Of a DNA stretch of 64,000 nucleotides, positions 8,729 through 17,284 are shown one piece after another (position 1 is the first letter of the stretch; each line of letters starts with the position of its first letter). This DNA comes from Rugosimonospora sp040255525 (GTDB lineage Bacteria > Actinomycetota > Actinomycetes > Mycobacteriales > Micromonosporaceae). The notes under the pieces are model-generated. The model ran no database searches. It was not told the DNA's origin and saw only the letters and a program-made list of their open reading frames with translations. The DNA is taken from positions 3,502 through 67,501 of the forward strand of contig JBDZVD010000024.1 in assembly GCA_040255525.1 (NCBI GenBank), in the 5' to 3' direction. A program made the translations under genes and the position numbers.

Positions 8729-9760
8729 GTGATGGTACGCGAGTGGGATCCCCGAACCGCGCCGTCTGTCGAGATCGAAGCCGTTTTGGCGACGCTCAAC
8801 GCAGCGCAGTCTGTCGATCTTCCAGACGATCCGCAGTGGCGCCTTGACGCGTTCCGCGAATACCTTTCCGTCACGATGCCCGGTGAGCGCCGGGTGTGCT
8901 GGTTGGCCGAGTCGAGCCCGGGCGCCGCGGCGCGCGGCGAACCGGTGCTGGGCGAGGCCAACATCCTGCTGCTCGGCGACATCGGCGTGATCGAGGTGTG
9001 CGTACACCCGAAGGCGCGCCGAGGTGGGCTGGGTCGCGAGTTGCTGGGCGCCGCGATCCGCCGGGCGTACAGCGAAGGTTTCACCTCGATCGGCGTCGAG
9101 GTCATCGGCGGCACCCCCGCGATCGACTTCTACGAGCACCACGGGTTCCGATGCGCGTATGTGGAAATCCGTAACGTTCTCAAATTGTCCAGTGTGGACT
9201 GGCTGCGGTTGGGCGAGATGGCCGCCGGGGTCAGTTCTGGGTACCACATCGAGTATTACCCCGGCGGCCCGCCGGAGGAGCTCTACGAGGCGTACGCGGA
9301 GGCGAAGGAGCTGGTCCGCGAGTCCTACGACCTGGGCGACCTGGAGCTGCGGCCCAGCTCCTACAACCCGGACCGGCTTCGCGCGAGCCTGACCACCCTG
9401 CACGCTCGCGGGCTCAAGCCCTACATCGTGCTCGGCATCCACGAGAAGACCGGCAAGGTCGCCGGCCTGACCGAGGTCGTCGTGCCGGCCCAGCGCCCGA
9501 CCCGGGCCGACCAGTACGACACGATCGTCGTGCCGGCCCACCGGGGGTACGGGCTGGGGCGGGCGATCAAGGCTCGGATGCTGTTCGAGCTACGCTCGGC
9601 CGAGCCCCGGCTCACCGAGGTGCAGACGTGGAACGCCTTCGAGAACGAGCCGATGCTCAAGGTCAACGCCGAGCTGGGCTTCCAGCCCGACCGGCAGTGG
9701 CGCGAGTACGAGGCTGACGTGCCCGATCTCGTCCGCCTGCTCAACCTCGCCACCCCGTAG
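8729..9760 (+). CDS. Tandem GNAT-fold N-acetyltransferase
   Basis: A 343-residue protein with two GNAT domains. The first shows VIEVCVHPKARRGGLGRELLGAAI (acetyl-CoA loop RRGGLG) around residues 85-115. The second shows TIVVPAHRGYGLGRAIKARML (loop HRGYGLG) around 270-290, ending in LGFQPDRQWREYEADV. Double-GNAT proteins of this size are common in actinomycetes, and MshD elsewhere in this window is another. The acceptor is unknown and the separation from msh genes gives no hint. GTG 8729 and ATG 8732 are adjacent possible starts. The gap before it (8650-8728) holds no gene. Confidence 0.85.
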   Translation: MMVREWDPRTAPSVEIEAVLATLNAAQSVDLPDDPQWRLDAFREYLSVTMPGERRVCWLAESSPGAAARGEPVLGEANILLLGDIGVIEVCVHPKARRGGLGRELLGAAIRRAYSEGFTSIGVEVIGGTPAIDFYEHHGFRCAYVEIRNVLKLSSVDWLRLGEMAAGVSSGYHIEYYPGGPPEELYEAYAEAKELVRESYDLGDLELRPSSYNPDRLRASLTTLHARGLKPYIVLGIHEKTGKVAGLTEVVVPAQRPTRADQYDTIVVPAHRGYGLGRAIKARMLFELRSAEPRLTEVQTWNAFENEPMLKVNAELGFQPDRQWREYEADVPDLVRLLNLATP

Positions 9761-9776
9761 GATGCTGCCGCGTCGC

Positions 9777-9974
9777 TCAATACGGCGCGCGGGTATCCGG
9801 CGGCGGGGCTCGCCCCGGCGCTGAGCGACACGGACCTCCCACTGGCTGCGCCTGCGCAGCCAGTCCCGATAGCTGCGGCTGCGGTGGAACGTCTCGGGCG
9901 GGCGGGCGGGCGAGCCAGCCATAGATGTCTGCCCACCACTCCCCGGGAAGCGGATCGAGAATCGTGACGGTCAG
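9777..9974 (-). CDS. Candidate small protein translated behind hemB (CTG start, CTGA overlap)
   Basis: A 65-codon frame follows hemB directly. It begins with TVTILDPLPGEWWADIYGWL, a Trp-rich composition unlike random GC-rich reading, and then turns Pro-rich. No ATG, GTG or TTG is available. The only coupled start is CTG 9974, which overlaps the hemB TGA as CTGA. A (CGCC)4 tract follows at 9911-9896. Removing one unit would switch to a second frame reading ETFHRSRSYRDWLRRRSQWE, so the gene may be frameshifted or the tract variable. I do not recognise a family. Confidence 0.28.
   Translation of the reverse strand: MTVTILDPLPGEWWADIYGWLARPPARDVPPQPQLSGLAAQAQPVGGPCRSAPGRAPPPDTRAPY
9842..9863. 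terminator. 10-bp perfect inverted repeat between the convergent acetyltransferase and hem genes
   Basis: CTGGCTGCGC and GCGCAGCCAG flank a two-base centre. The loop is very tight and no T-run follows on either strand. It lies about 80 bases past the acetyltransferase stop and 110 bases past the hemB stop, a position that suits a hairpin terminator serving both directions. Confidence 0.4.
9896..9911. repeat. (GGGC)4 tetranucleotide tract
   Basis: Four perfect GGGC units lie inside the candidate small frame behind hemB. A change of one unit would alter the reading frame. Such tracts are prone to slippage and to sequencing error. Confidence 0.7.
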
Positions 9975-10954
9975 TAGGCGGCGCGCAGCAGGCGGGCCGC
10001 CTCGACGGCCCAGTACGTGAGGATTGACTGGGCGCCGGCCCGACGGATCGAGGTCAGCGTCTCCAGGATCGTGCGCTCCCGGTCCAGCCAGCCGTTCGCC
10101 ACGGCGGCCTCGACCATCGCGTACTCACCGGAAATCTGGTACGCCGCGACCGGTACGTCCACCGAGGACGCGACGGCGGCGAGCACGTCCAGGTACGGCA
10201 GGGCGGGCTTGACCATCACCAGGTCCGCGCCCTCGGCGACATCGAGCGCCACTTCGCGCAGCGCCTCCCGGACGTTGCCCGGATCCTGCTGGTAGGTCCG
10301 CCGGTCACCGACGAGCGCCGACTCGACCGCCTCACGGAACGGCCCGTACAGCGCGGACGCGTACTTGACCGCGTAGGCCAGGATCGCCACGTCCGCGTAC
10401 CCGGCTTCGTCCAGCGCCCGCCGCACGAACCCGACCTGGCCGTCCATCATCCCGGAGGGGCCCACCACGTGGACTCCCGCGGCGGCCTGCACCACCGCCA
10501 TCTCGGCGTACCTGGCGAGGGTCGCGTCGTTGTCCACCGAACCGTCGGGGGCGAGCACGCCGCAGTGGCCGTGCGAGGTGAACTCGTCGAGGCACAGGTC
10601 GCTCATCACGACCGTGGAGTCACCGACCTCGGCAATGACGTCCCGGATGGCGACGTTGAGGATGCCCTCCGGATCGGCGCCGCAGGAGCCGGTCTCGTCG
10701 CGGTACTCCGGCACGCCGAACAGCATCAGCCCACCGATCCCGGCCGCGACCGCCTCCGCGGCGGCCTTGCGCAGCGACTCCCGCGAGTGCTGCACGACCC
10801 CGGGCAGCGACGAGATCGGCCGCGGCTCGGTCAACCCCTCCCGCACGAACATCGGCAGGATCAGCTGGCGCGGCGCGAGTTCGGTCTCGCTCACCAACCG
10901 GCGCATCGCCGGGGTGCGGCGCAGCCGGCGTGGGCGGCTGTCCGGATAGGTCAT
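9971..10954 (-). CDS. hemB: Delta-aminolevulinic acid dehydratase (porphobilinogen synthase)
   Basis: The 327-residue enzyme condenses two 5-aminolevulinate molecules to porphobilinogen, the first common tetrapyrrole step. The Schiff-base lysines are in AYAVKYAS and VMVKPALPY. The metal loop reads DLCLDEFTSHGHCG, in which the second residue set is less Cys-rich than in strictly Zn-dependent forms, so a Mg-assisted type is likely. It is the last recognised gene of the rex-hemACDB set; a 94-base gap separates it from hemD. A small candidate frame follows through a CTGA overlap. Confidence 0.96.
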   Translation of the reverse strand: MTYPDSRPRRLRRTPAMRRLVSETELAPRQLILPMFVREGLTEPRPISSLPGVVQHSRESLRKAAAEAVAAGIGGLMLFGVPEYRDETGSCGADPEGILNVAIRDVIAEVGDSTVVMSDLCLDEFTSHGHCGVLAPDGSVDNDATLARYAEMAVVQAAAGVHVVGPSGMMDGQVGFVRRALDEAGYADVAILAYAVKYASALYGPFREAVESALVGDRRTYQQDPGNVREALREVALDVAEGADLVMVKPALPYLDVLAAVASSVDVPVAAYQISGEYAMVEAAVANGWLDRERTILETLTSIRRAGAQSILTYWAVEAARLLRAAY

Positions 10955-11048
10955 CGTGCTCTCCTGAGCGTGCGGTGCCGGATCGGGAACGCCGGATCGA
11001 TCGGGACCCGGCCGATCGGCAGGGCCGACGGTCAGCGGTACCGGTGGA

Positions 11049-12629
11049 TCACCGGAACCGCAGCGCCGTCGGGCCCTGCACCTTCGAGCCGCGCCGTTGC
11101 TTGGCCGGCATGGCGGCCAGCTTCTCGCGCAGCTCGACCGCGTACGTGGCGAGTTCCTCGACCAGGTCGGGGACCGCGGCGTGCGGCGGCTGGACGTCCA
11201 CCCGCAGACCGAACTCGACCGCCGTCTCCGCGGTCTTCGGTCCGATCACCGCGACCACCGTGCGGGTGTGCGGCTTGCCGGCGATGCCGACCAGGTTGCG
11301 CACCGTCGAGGACGAGGTGAACAGCACCGCGTCGAACCCACCGGACTTGATCGCGTCGCGGATGTCGGCCGGCGGCGGAGCGGCCCGGACGGTCCGGTAC
11401 GCGGTCACGTCGTCGACCTCCCAGCCGCGCTCGGTCAGACCGGCGGCCAGGGTCTCGGTGGCGATGTCGGCGCGCGGGAGCAGCACCCGGCCGACCGGGT
11501 CGAGGATCTCGTCGTGCGGCGAGAACTCGGCGAGCAGGCCCTCGCTGGACTGTTCCCCGGCCGGAACCAGCTCGGGCTGGATGCCGAAGGCGCGCACGGC
11601 GCTGGCGGTCGCCTCACCGATACAGGCGATCTTCACCCCGCCGAAGTGCCGGGCGTCCAAGCCGTGCTCGGCGAACTTCTCCCAGACCGCGCGGACCGCG
11701 TTGACCGAGGTGAAGATCACCCACGCGTACCGGCCGTCTACCAGTCCCTTGATCGCGCGCTCCATCTGCGCCGGGGTGCGGGGCGGCTCCACCGCGATCG
11801 TCGGCACCTCGCACGGGATCGCGCCGTAGGCGCGCAGCCGCTCACTCATCACGCCGGCCTGCTCCTTGGTGCGGGGCACCAGAACCTTCCACCCGTACAG
11901 CGGGCGGTTCTCCCACCAGCCCAGCTTGTCGCGCTGCACCGTCCCGGCGCCGACGGACAGCACCACCCGGCCGCTGAAGCCGAGCGCGGCGGCCACCATA
12001 CTGTCCACGGTGGACGTCGACGTGTACTGCGTCTCTCCGGTCCCGTCGCCGGTGACCGCGACCGGCGTCTGCGGGTCGAGCCCGGCCGCGAGCAGCCCGT
12101 CGCGGACCGTCCCCAGCTCCCCGGCCTCGACCGCGACGGCGACCGCGCCCCGGCCGGCGGCCGCGGCCAGCGCGTCGAAATCGACCGTGCTGATGTCGTC
12201 GATGTCCGCGGAAGTACGCACGCCGGTGAGCGGGATCCCGGCGTAGGTGGCCACACCGGCCGCCTGCCCGACGCCCGGTACCACCTCGAACGGCACCGCC
12301 GTGCGGGCGACCGCCTGGACCTCCCGGACCACCGACTCGTGCCCGAACGGGTCGCCGGCCACGAGGTGTACCGCGTGCAATCCGGACCTGGCCGCCGACA
12401 GCAGCACCTTGGCGACGTCACCGGAGGCGCCCTCGGCCGGCGAGAACTGCGTGTCGGGTGACGCCAGCTCACGGATCGCCCCGAGCATGACGTCGGACAC
12501 GCCCCGGTCGAAGACCACCTGGTCGGCGGAGGTGAGCGCGTCATGGGCGCGGTGGGTGAGCAGGCCGGGATCGCCAGGGCCGGCCCCCACAAAGCTGATG
12601 TGCCCGGTGGACTTTCGGGTCCGCGTCAT
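11049..12629 (-). CDS. hemD: Bifunctional-type uroporphyrinogen-III synthase with N-terminal SUMT-like domain
   Basis: 526 residues. The N-terminal 240 resemble the SAM-dependent uroporphyrinogen-III methyltransferase fold (SFVGAGPGDPGLLTHRAHDA; EVVPGVGQAAGVATYAGIPL). Key positions have decayed, however: the RLKGGDPF-type motif reads HLVAGDPFGH and the SA-containing and TGH motifs are absent. The C-terminal part, from LYGWKVLVPRTKEQAG to IAGKPHTRTVVAVIGP, is a complete uroporphyrinogen-III synthase that cyclises hydroxymethylbilane with inversion of ring D. The synthase activity is therefore secure and the methylation activity doubtful, as in related Streptomyces proteins. The start overlaps the hemC stop by four bases. 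Confidence 0.93.
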   Translation of the reverse strand: MTRTRKSTGHISFVGAGPGDPGLLTHRAHDALTSADQVVFDRGVSDVMLGAIRELASPDTQFSPAEGASGDVAKVLLSAARSGLHAVHLVAGDPFGHESVVREVQAVARTAVPFEVVPGVGQAAGVATYAGIPLTGVRTSADIDDISTVDFDALAAAAGRGAVAVAVEAGELGTVRDGLLAAGLDPQTPVAVTGDGTGETQYTSTSTVDSMVAAALGFSGRVVLSVGAGTVQRDKLGWWENRPLYGWKVLVPRTKEQAGVMSERLRAYGAIPCEVPTIAVEPPRTPAQMERAIKGLVDGRYAWVIFTSVNAVRAVWEKFAEHGLDARHFGGVKIACIGEATASAVRAFGIQPELVPAGEQSSEGLLAEFSPHDEILDPVGRVLLPRADIATETLAAGLTERGWEVDDVTAYRTVRAAPPPADIRDAIKSGGFDAVLFTSSSTVRNLVGIAGKPHTRTVVAVIGPKTAETAVEFGLRVDVQPPHAAVPDLVEELATYAVELREKLAAMPAKQRRGSKVQGPTALRFR

Positions 12630-13576
12630 TGCTGTACTCCCAGTACTTCGTTGGCCCCCGCGTCGAGCAGGTCCTCCGCCAGCAGGCGGCCGACCACCGA
12701 CGCGTCGGCGAGCGTTCCGGTGCGGGAAAGCCGGAAGGCGACGCGCCCGTCCGGACTCAGTACCGCACCGCGCAGATAGATCTCCCCGTCGTTGTCGGCG
12801 ACCGGCCGGTGAGCCGGGCCCGCCGGGCCACGCTCGATGGTCTCGGCGAGACCGGCGACGGGTGCGCTGCAGCCCGCTTCGAGCCTGGCGAGCAGCGCGC
12901 GCTCGGCGTCGACAGCGGCCCGGGTGGGGGCGTGATCGAGCGCGCGGAGCGTGTCGAACAAATCATGATCGTCGATCCGGCACTCGACGGCCAGCACGCC
13001 CTGGGCGGGCGCCGGCAGCATCTGCCCCGGATCGAGGATCTCCGTCACTTCGTCGGCCCGCCCGAGCCGGGACAGTCCGGCGTGGGCCAGGACCACGGCA
13101 TCGAGTTCGCCGGAGGTGACCCGGCGCAGCCGGGTGTCCACGTTGCCGCGGATCGGAACGATCTCGATGGGCAGCCCGAGCGCGTGCAGCTGGGCGATGC
13201 GGCGCACCGCGCCGGTGCCGACCCGGGCGCCGGGCGGCAGCTCGGCGAGGGTCAACCCGTCCCGGGCGATCAACGCGTCGCGCGGATCCTCCCGCTGCGG
13301 GGTCGCCGCGATCACCAGTCCGTCGGCCGGTGCCGTCGGCAGGTCCTTGTACGAGTGCACGGCAAGGTCGATCTCCTTGGCGCCGAGCGCGTCGCGCAGC
13401 GCGGAGACGAAGACTCCGACGCCCAGCTGGGCCACCGGCGCGGTGGACCGGTCGCCCGCGGTGCTGACCTGAACCAGCTCCACGTCCTCGCCGGACGCCC
13501 TGGACAGCGCGTCCGCAACCATGCGGGACTGGGCCATGGCGAGCGCGCTTGCCCTCGTCCCCAGCCGGATGCTCAC
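12626..13576 (-). CDS. hemC: Hydroxymethylbilane synthase (porphobilinogen deaminase)
   Basis: 316 residues. It polymerises four porphobilinogens head-to-tail. The sequence opens IRLGTRASALAMAQSRMVAD, has the substrate-binding Asp/Arg stretches AVHSYKDLPT and IRGNVDTRLRR, and carries the dipyrromethane-cofactor cysteine in LEAGCSAPVAG. Its ends overlap hemA and hemD by four bases each, so it lies in a tightly coupled operon. Confidence 0.97.
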   Translation of the reverse strand: MSIRLGTRASALAMAQSRMVADALSRASGEDVELVQVSTAGDRSTAPVAQLGVGVFVSALRDALGAKEIDLAVHSYKDLPTAPADGLVIAATPQREDPRDALIARDGLTLAELPPGARVGTGAVRRIAQLHALGLPIEIVPIRGNVDTRLRRVTSGELDAVVLAHAGLSRLGRADEVTEILDPGQMLPAPAQGVLAVECRIDDHDLFDTLRALDHAPTRAAVDAERALLARLEAGCSAPVAGLAETIERGPAGPAHRPVADNDGEIYLRGAVLSPDGRVAFRLSRTGTLADASVVGRLLAEDLLDAGANEVLGVQQ

Positions 13577-14874
13577 GAGTCGACCTCCGGAACCCCGTTG
13601 ACCGCGCCGGGTGAGGGCACGTCCAAGTCGAACAGCTCACGCAGCAGGGCGGCGTACCGGTCCCCACCGGGGCCGGCCGCCAGCTCCCGCACCCGCACCG
13701 TCGGCTGGTGGAGCAGGCGCTGCACGACCCGGTGGATCGTACGCGCCACATCGGCCCGCTGCTCGTCACTCAGCTCCGGACGGCGTTGCGAAAGCCGGCG
13801 CAACTCCGCGGCGACCACGTCCTCCGCCCGGGAACGCAGGGCGGCCACCGTGGGTGCCACGTCGGAGCTGCGCAGCCATGCCAGGAACGCCTCGACCTCG
13901 GCGGCGACGATCCCCTCGACCGCTGCCTTGTCCGCGGCCAGGCCACCGTCGGTCGACAGGGACGCGCCCAGCCGCTCGATGTCGATCAGCTCGACCCCGG
14001 GCAGCGCGGCGACCCGCGGGTCGACGTCCCGGGGCACGGCGAGGTCCACGATGGTCACCGGGCCGGTCACATCGGCCGGCGTGATCACGTGGCCGGACGA
14101 CGCGGTCGCCGAAACCACGATGTCCACCGCGGACAGGTCGAGCCCGGGTACGGCGGTGGCGTCGTACAGCTCGGCGAGCCGGGCGGCGCGCTCGGCTCCC
14201 CGGCTCGTCACGTAGAGCGGGCCGGCGCCGGCCCGGCGCAGGGTGGCCATGGCCAGCGAGCCCATCGCCCCGGCGCCCACCACGAGCGCCGAGCGTCCGG
14301 CGAGCGTGACCGGCCCGGCCGCGGGCGCGGGACCGGCGCCCGACGGGGCGGCGGCGGCCAGGTTGAGGGCGGCCGAGACGACGCTCTGGCCGGCCCGGTC
14401 GATCCCGGTCTCGGCGTGCGCCCGCTTGCCGACCCGCAGCGCCTGCTGCATCAGCTCGTGCAGCAGGCGGCCGGTCGCGTCGTGCTCGGCCGCGATCGCG
14501 TACGCGTCGCGCAGCTGCCCGAGGATCTGCGCCTCACCGATCACCATCGAGTCCAGCCCGGTGGCCACCCGGTACGCGTGCCGCACCGCCTCCGCGTCAT
14601 AGTGCACGTACGCGTGCGGCGCGAGGTCCGCCGGAGCCGCCCCGGCGCGGGCCGCCAGTACCGCGACGATGTCGGTCAGGCCGCCGTGGAATGCGGACAC
14701 CCCGGCGTAGACCTCGACCCGGTTGCAGGTGGACAACACGAGCGCCTCGCCGATGTAGGACTGGGCGAGGAGCTGGGCCAGCAGCGGGGGTGCCCCGGCC
14801 GGAGACGCGACAAGCCGCTCCAGTACGGGTACCGGCGCCGTACGGTACGACACACCGACGACGATGAGATTCAT
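13573..14874 (-). CDS. hemA: Glutamyl-tRNA reductase
   Basis: 433 residues. It reduces glutamyl-tRNA with NADPH to glutamate-1-semialdehyde, the committed step of C5-pathway haem synthesis. MNLIVVGVSYRTAPVPVLER is the start. The nucleophilic cysteine is in VLSTCNRVEVYAG, GEAQILGQLRDAY is the tRNA/substrate motif, and ALVVGAGAMGSLA is the NADPH site. ATG 14874 shares one base with the rex stop (TGATG). The open frame runs back to 15000, but that part lies inside rex. Coupling to rex makes haem supply respond to redox state. Confidence 0.96.
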   Translation of the reverse strand: MNLIVVGVSYRTAPVPVLERLVASPAGAPPLLAQLLAQSYIGEALVLSTCNRVEVYAGVSAFHGGLTDIVAVLAARAGAAPADLAPHAYVHYDAEAVRHAYRVATGLDSMVIGEAQILGQLRDAYAIAAEHDATGRLLHELMQQALRVGKRAHAETGIDRAGQSVVSAALNLAAAAPSGAGPAPAAGPVTLAGRSALVVGAGAMGSLAMATLRRAGAGPLYVTSRGAERAARLAELYDATAVPGLDLSAVDIVVSATASSGHVITPADVTGPVTIVDLAVPRDVDPRVAALPGVELIDIERLGASLSTDGGLAADKAAVEGIVAAEVEAFLAWLRSSDVAPTVAALRSRAEDVVAAELRRLSQRRPELSDEQRADVARTIHRVVQRLLHQPTVRVRELAAGPGGDRYAALLRELFDLDVPSPGAVNGVPEVDS

Positions 14875-15713
14875 CAGCTGATCGCCTCCGGCAGCGCCGT
14901 CAGGGTCGCCTTCCGGTGCTCGTGGAAGGACAGGATCTGCAGCTCGATCGCGAGGTCGACCTTGCGTACGTCCACATTCTCCGGCACCGACAGGACGCAC
15001 GGCGCGAAGTTCAGGATGCTGGTCACTCCACAGTTCACCAGCGTGTCCGCGACTGTCTGCGCGGCGTGAGCGGGCGTGGCGATCACCGCGATCGCGATGT
15101 GCTCGGTCGCGACCACCTCGGCGAGATCGTCGATGTGGCGCACCGCCAGGCCGGCGATCCGGTCGCCGACCCGGGCCGGATCCGCGTCGAAGAGTGCGGC
15201 GATGTGGAAGCCACGGGACCCGAAGCCGCCATAGCCCGCCAGGGCCTGGCCGAGGTTACCGACACCGACCAGGGCCACCGCCCGGTGCTGGTTGAGCCCG
15301 AGAACGTGTTCGATCTTGTCGATCAGTTGCCCGACGTCGTACCCGACCCCCCGGGTGCCGTTCGAGCGCAGGTACGACAGGTCTTTGCGCAGCTTCGCCG
15401 AATTCACGCCCGCCGCCGTGGCCAGCTCCTCGCTGGAGACCACGTCGCCACCGCCGTCGGCGAGGACGTGCAGTGCCCGCAGGTACTCCGGGAGCCGGGC
15501 GACGGTGGCCTCCGGCAGATCCGGCAGTTCCGAGGCGGAGGCACCGCGATCGGACGGTCCATGGCCCGGCGACCCGTTGGCGCTCAGCCCGGCCGCCGAG
15601 CGTGCCGGCCGGGAATCACTCCCCGCTGGCCGCTCGCTGCGCTGCTGACTCAAGTGTTCCTCTCGATCCGGGCCGCTTGAGGGGCGCGCCGCTGCCGCGA
15701 CACTGCCGGCCAC
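14874..15713 (-). CDS. rex: Redox-sensing transcriptional repressor Rex
   Basis: The N-terminal winged helix (EATVARLPEYLRALHVLADG; SSEELATAAGVNSAKLRKDL; RSNGTRGVGYDV) recognises Rex operators. The C-terminal Rossmann domain (VALVGVGNLGQALAGYGGF) binds NADH, which releases the protein from DNA. The length with the GTG at 15713 is 279 residues. The first 60 are a low-complexity Pro/Ser/Arg extension not needed for the fold, and TTG 15653 with GAGGA just upstream is a credible alternative start. The gene is followed by hemA-hemC-hemD-hemB, the arrangement known from Streptomyces. A Rex operator covers its own -35 box. Confidence 0.95.
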   Translation of the reverse strand: MAGSVAAAARPSSGPDREEHLSQQRSERPAGSDSRPARSAAGLSANGSPGHGPSDRGASASELPDLPEATVARLPEYLRALHVLADGGGDVVSSEELATAAGVNSAKLRKDLSYLRSNGTRGVGYDVGQLIDKIEHVLGLNQHRAVALVGVGNLGQALAGYGGFGSRGFHIAALFDADPARVGDRIAGLAVRHIDDLAEVVATEHIAIAVIATPAHAAQTVADTLVNCGVTSILNFAPCVLSVPENVDVRKVDLAIELQILSFHEHRKATLTALPEAIS

Positions 15714-15796
15714 CCGTCATCCGCATAGATGCCTGCCCGGGGAACCCCACCGCGCCGACCGCGGCCGGCTGTGCTAGGAAGCTCACCGCGTTTAAC

Positions 15797-15825
15797 AGAG
15801 TAGGCGCTCGTGAACACGTGCACAA
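15797..15825 (-). promoter_or_regulatory. Promoter of the rex-hem operon
   Basis: On the minus strand, -35 TTGTGC (15825-15820) and -10 TACTCT (15802-15797) are separated by exactly 17 bases. The -10 fits the actinobacterial TAnnnT pattern. The start of transcription would be near 15790, about 75 bases before the rex GTG. Confidence 0.65.
15808..15825. promoter_or_regulatory. Rex operator (ROP site)
   Basis: TCGTGAACACGTGCACAA matches the Streptomyces Rex consensus TTGTGAACGCGTTCACAA at 15 of 18 positions, with both GTGAAC and CAC half-sites kept. It covers the -35 hexamer of the rex promoter, so bound Rex would block its own operon when NADH is low relative to NAD+. The match is visible in the sequence; regulation is inferred from the family. 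Confidence 0.78.
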
Positions 15826-15943
15826 ATCGCGATCTTGAAGGGTTGAGTCGCAGGTCACAGCGCTAACCGGTAGGGATAACCCCACTTCGGAAACGGCGGC
15901 ACGCGGGATGGGACATTCCGTCTCCGGTGTCTAGGTTCAATGA

Positions 15944-17284
15944 ATGACCTACCGCGAGCGGCCGCTTGACCGCGACGCCTCCTCCCTCGGCGCCGCTGGC
16001 GAGCGCGGGACCTACGCCCGCGCCGGCAACCCGGTGACCCGCATGCTTCGCCAGCTCGGTGTCGACTCGGCCTACGCGATCGTCGGCTTCCCCATCGCTC
16101 TGGCCGGCTTCATCGTGACCCTGCCGCTGTTCGTCCTGGGGGTCGGCACGCTGATCATCGTGGTCGGCTTTCCGATCATGGTCGGCGCGCTCTACGCCGC
16201 CCGGGGGTTCGCCGACCTCGAACGGCTACGGCTGCCGTCGGTGACCCACCGGCCTGCCCCCCGCCCGGCGTACCGCAGCGCACCGGGCGGCTCCGGCTTC
16301 TGGCGGCGGGTGTTCGCTCCCCTGCGGGACGGTCAGTCCTGGCTGGACCTGATGCACGCGATCTTCGGCTGGATCCTCTACACGGTCAGTTTCGTGTTCA
16401 CCGTCACGTGGTGGGCCGGCGCACTCGGCGGCGTCAGCGCGTTCATCTGGACCGGGTACATCCCGCACGACCAGACCGACCAGGATCTCAACGAGTTGCT
16501 GCACATCTCCGACTCACTGACCGCGCGGATCGGCCTGAACACCGTGATCGGCGTGTTCTTCCTGGTCACCCTGCCTTTGGTGGTACGGGTGGCGGCGCTG
16601 ATCCCGGCGCAGTTCGGCCGGGCGCTGCTGACCGGGATCGCCGAGGTACAGAACCGGATCAGCGGGCTGGAGCAGCAGCGGGACTCGGCGGTGTCCGCCG
16701 AGGCGACCGCGCTGCGGCGGCTGGAGCGTGACATCCACGACGGCCCCCAGCAGCGGTTGGTCCGGCTCGCCATGGATCTCGGCCGGGCCCGGCAGCAGAT
16801 GACCACCAACCCGGACGCCGCCCGGGCCACCCTGGACGAGGCGCTCGGTCAGACCCGGGAGACCCTCGACGAACTGCGCGCCCTGTCGCGGGGCATCGCC
16901 CCACCGATCCTGTCCGACCGGGGCCTGCCCAGCGCCCTGGCCGCGCTCGCCTCGCGCAGCACGGTGCCAGTGGCCCTCACCGTCCCACCGCAACTCGGCC
17001 GGCTCGCCCCGGTCGTGGAGAACACCGCGTACTTCCTGGTCGCCGAGGCGCTGACCAACCTGGCCAAGCACAGCCAGGCGGAAAGCGGCACGGTGTACGT
17101 CGCCAAGGCGGAAGGGCGGCTGATCGTCACCGTATTCGACGACGGGGTCGGGGGCGCGCACATGTCCAAGGGCCACGGGCTGACCGGGCTGGGCGACCGG
17201 GTACGGGCGGCGGGTGGCACGCTCAGCGTCGTCAGCCCGGCCGGCGGGCCGACCGAGATCCGAGCGGAGCTGCCATGCGAGTAG
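15944..17284 (+). CDS. NarL/DesK-type sensor histidine kinase
   Basis: 446 residues. The N-terminal half is a four-helix membrane sensor module (YAIVGFPIALAGFIVTLPLF; VLGVGTLIIVVGFPIMVGAL; further helices near 140-170 and 200-222), the type found in many actinobacterial kinases. Phosphorylation should occur at His265 in RRLERDIHDGPQQRLV (HisKA_3). The ATPase shows VVENTAYFLVAEALTNLAKH as N-box, VFDDGVGGA as G1 and GHGLTGLGDRV as G2. It overlaps its response regulator by ten bases. It diverges from rex across a 230-base region containing the Rex site. The signal is unknown. Confidence 0.92.
   Translation: MTYRERPLDRDASSLGAAGERGTYARAGNPVTRMLRQLGVDSAYAIVGFPIALAGFIVTLPLFVLGVGTLIIVVGFPIMVGALYAARGFADLERLRLPSVTHRPAPRPAYRSAPGGSGFWRRVFAPLRDGQSWLDLMHAIFGWILYTVSFVFTVTWWAGALGGVSAFIWTGYIPHDQTDQDLNELLHISDSLTARIGLNTVIGVFFLVTLPLVVRVAALIPAQFGRALLTGIAEVQNRISGLEQQRDSAVSAEATALRRLERDIHDGPQQRLVRLAMDLGRARQQMTTNPDAARATLDEALGQTRETLDELRALSRGIAPPILSDRGLPSALAALASRSTVPVALTVPPQLGRLAPVVENTAYFLVAEALTNLAKHSQAESGTVYVAKAEGRLIVTVFDDGVGGAHMSKGHGLTGLGDRVRAAGGTLSVVSPAGGPTEIRAELPCE

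Noticed and set aside
9590..9922. 110-residue minus frame reading ETFHRSRSYRDWLRRRSQ
   Set aside because: It runs antisense into the acetyltransferase gene without a stop at a sensible place. I keep it only as the possible second frame of the hemB-linked ORF.
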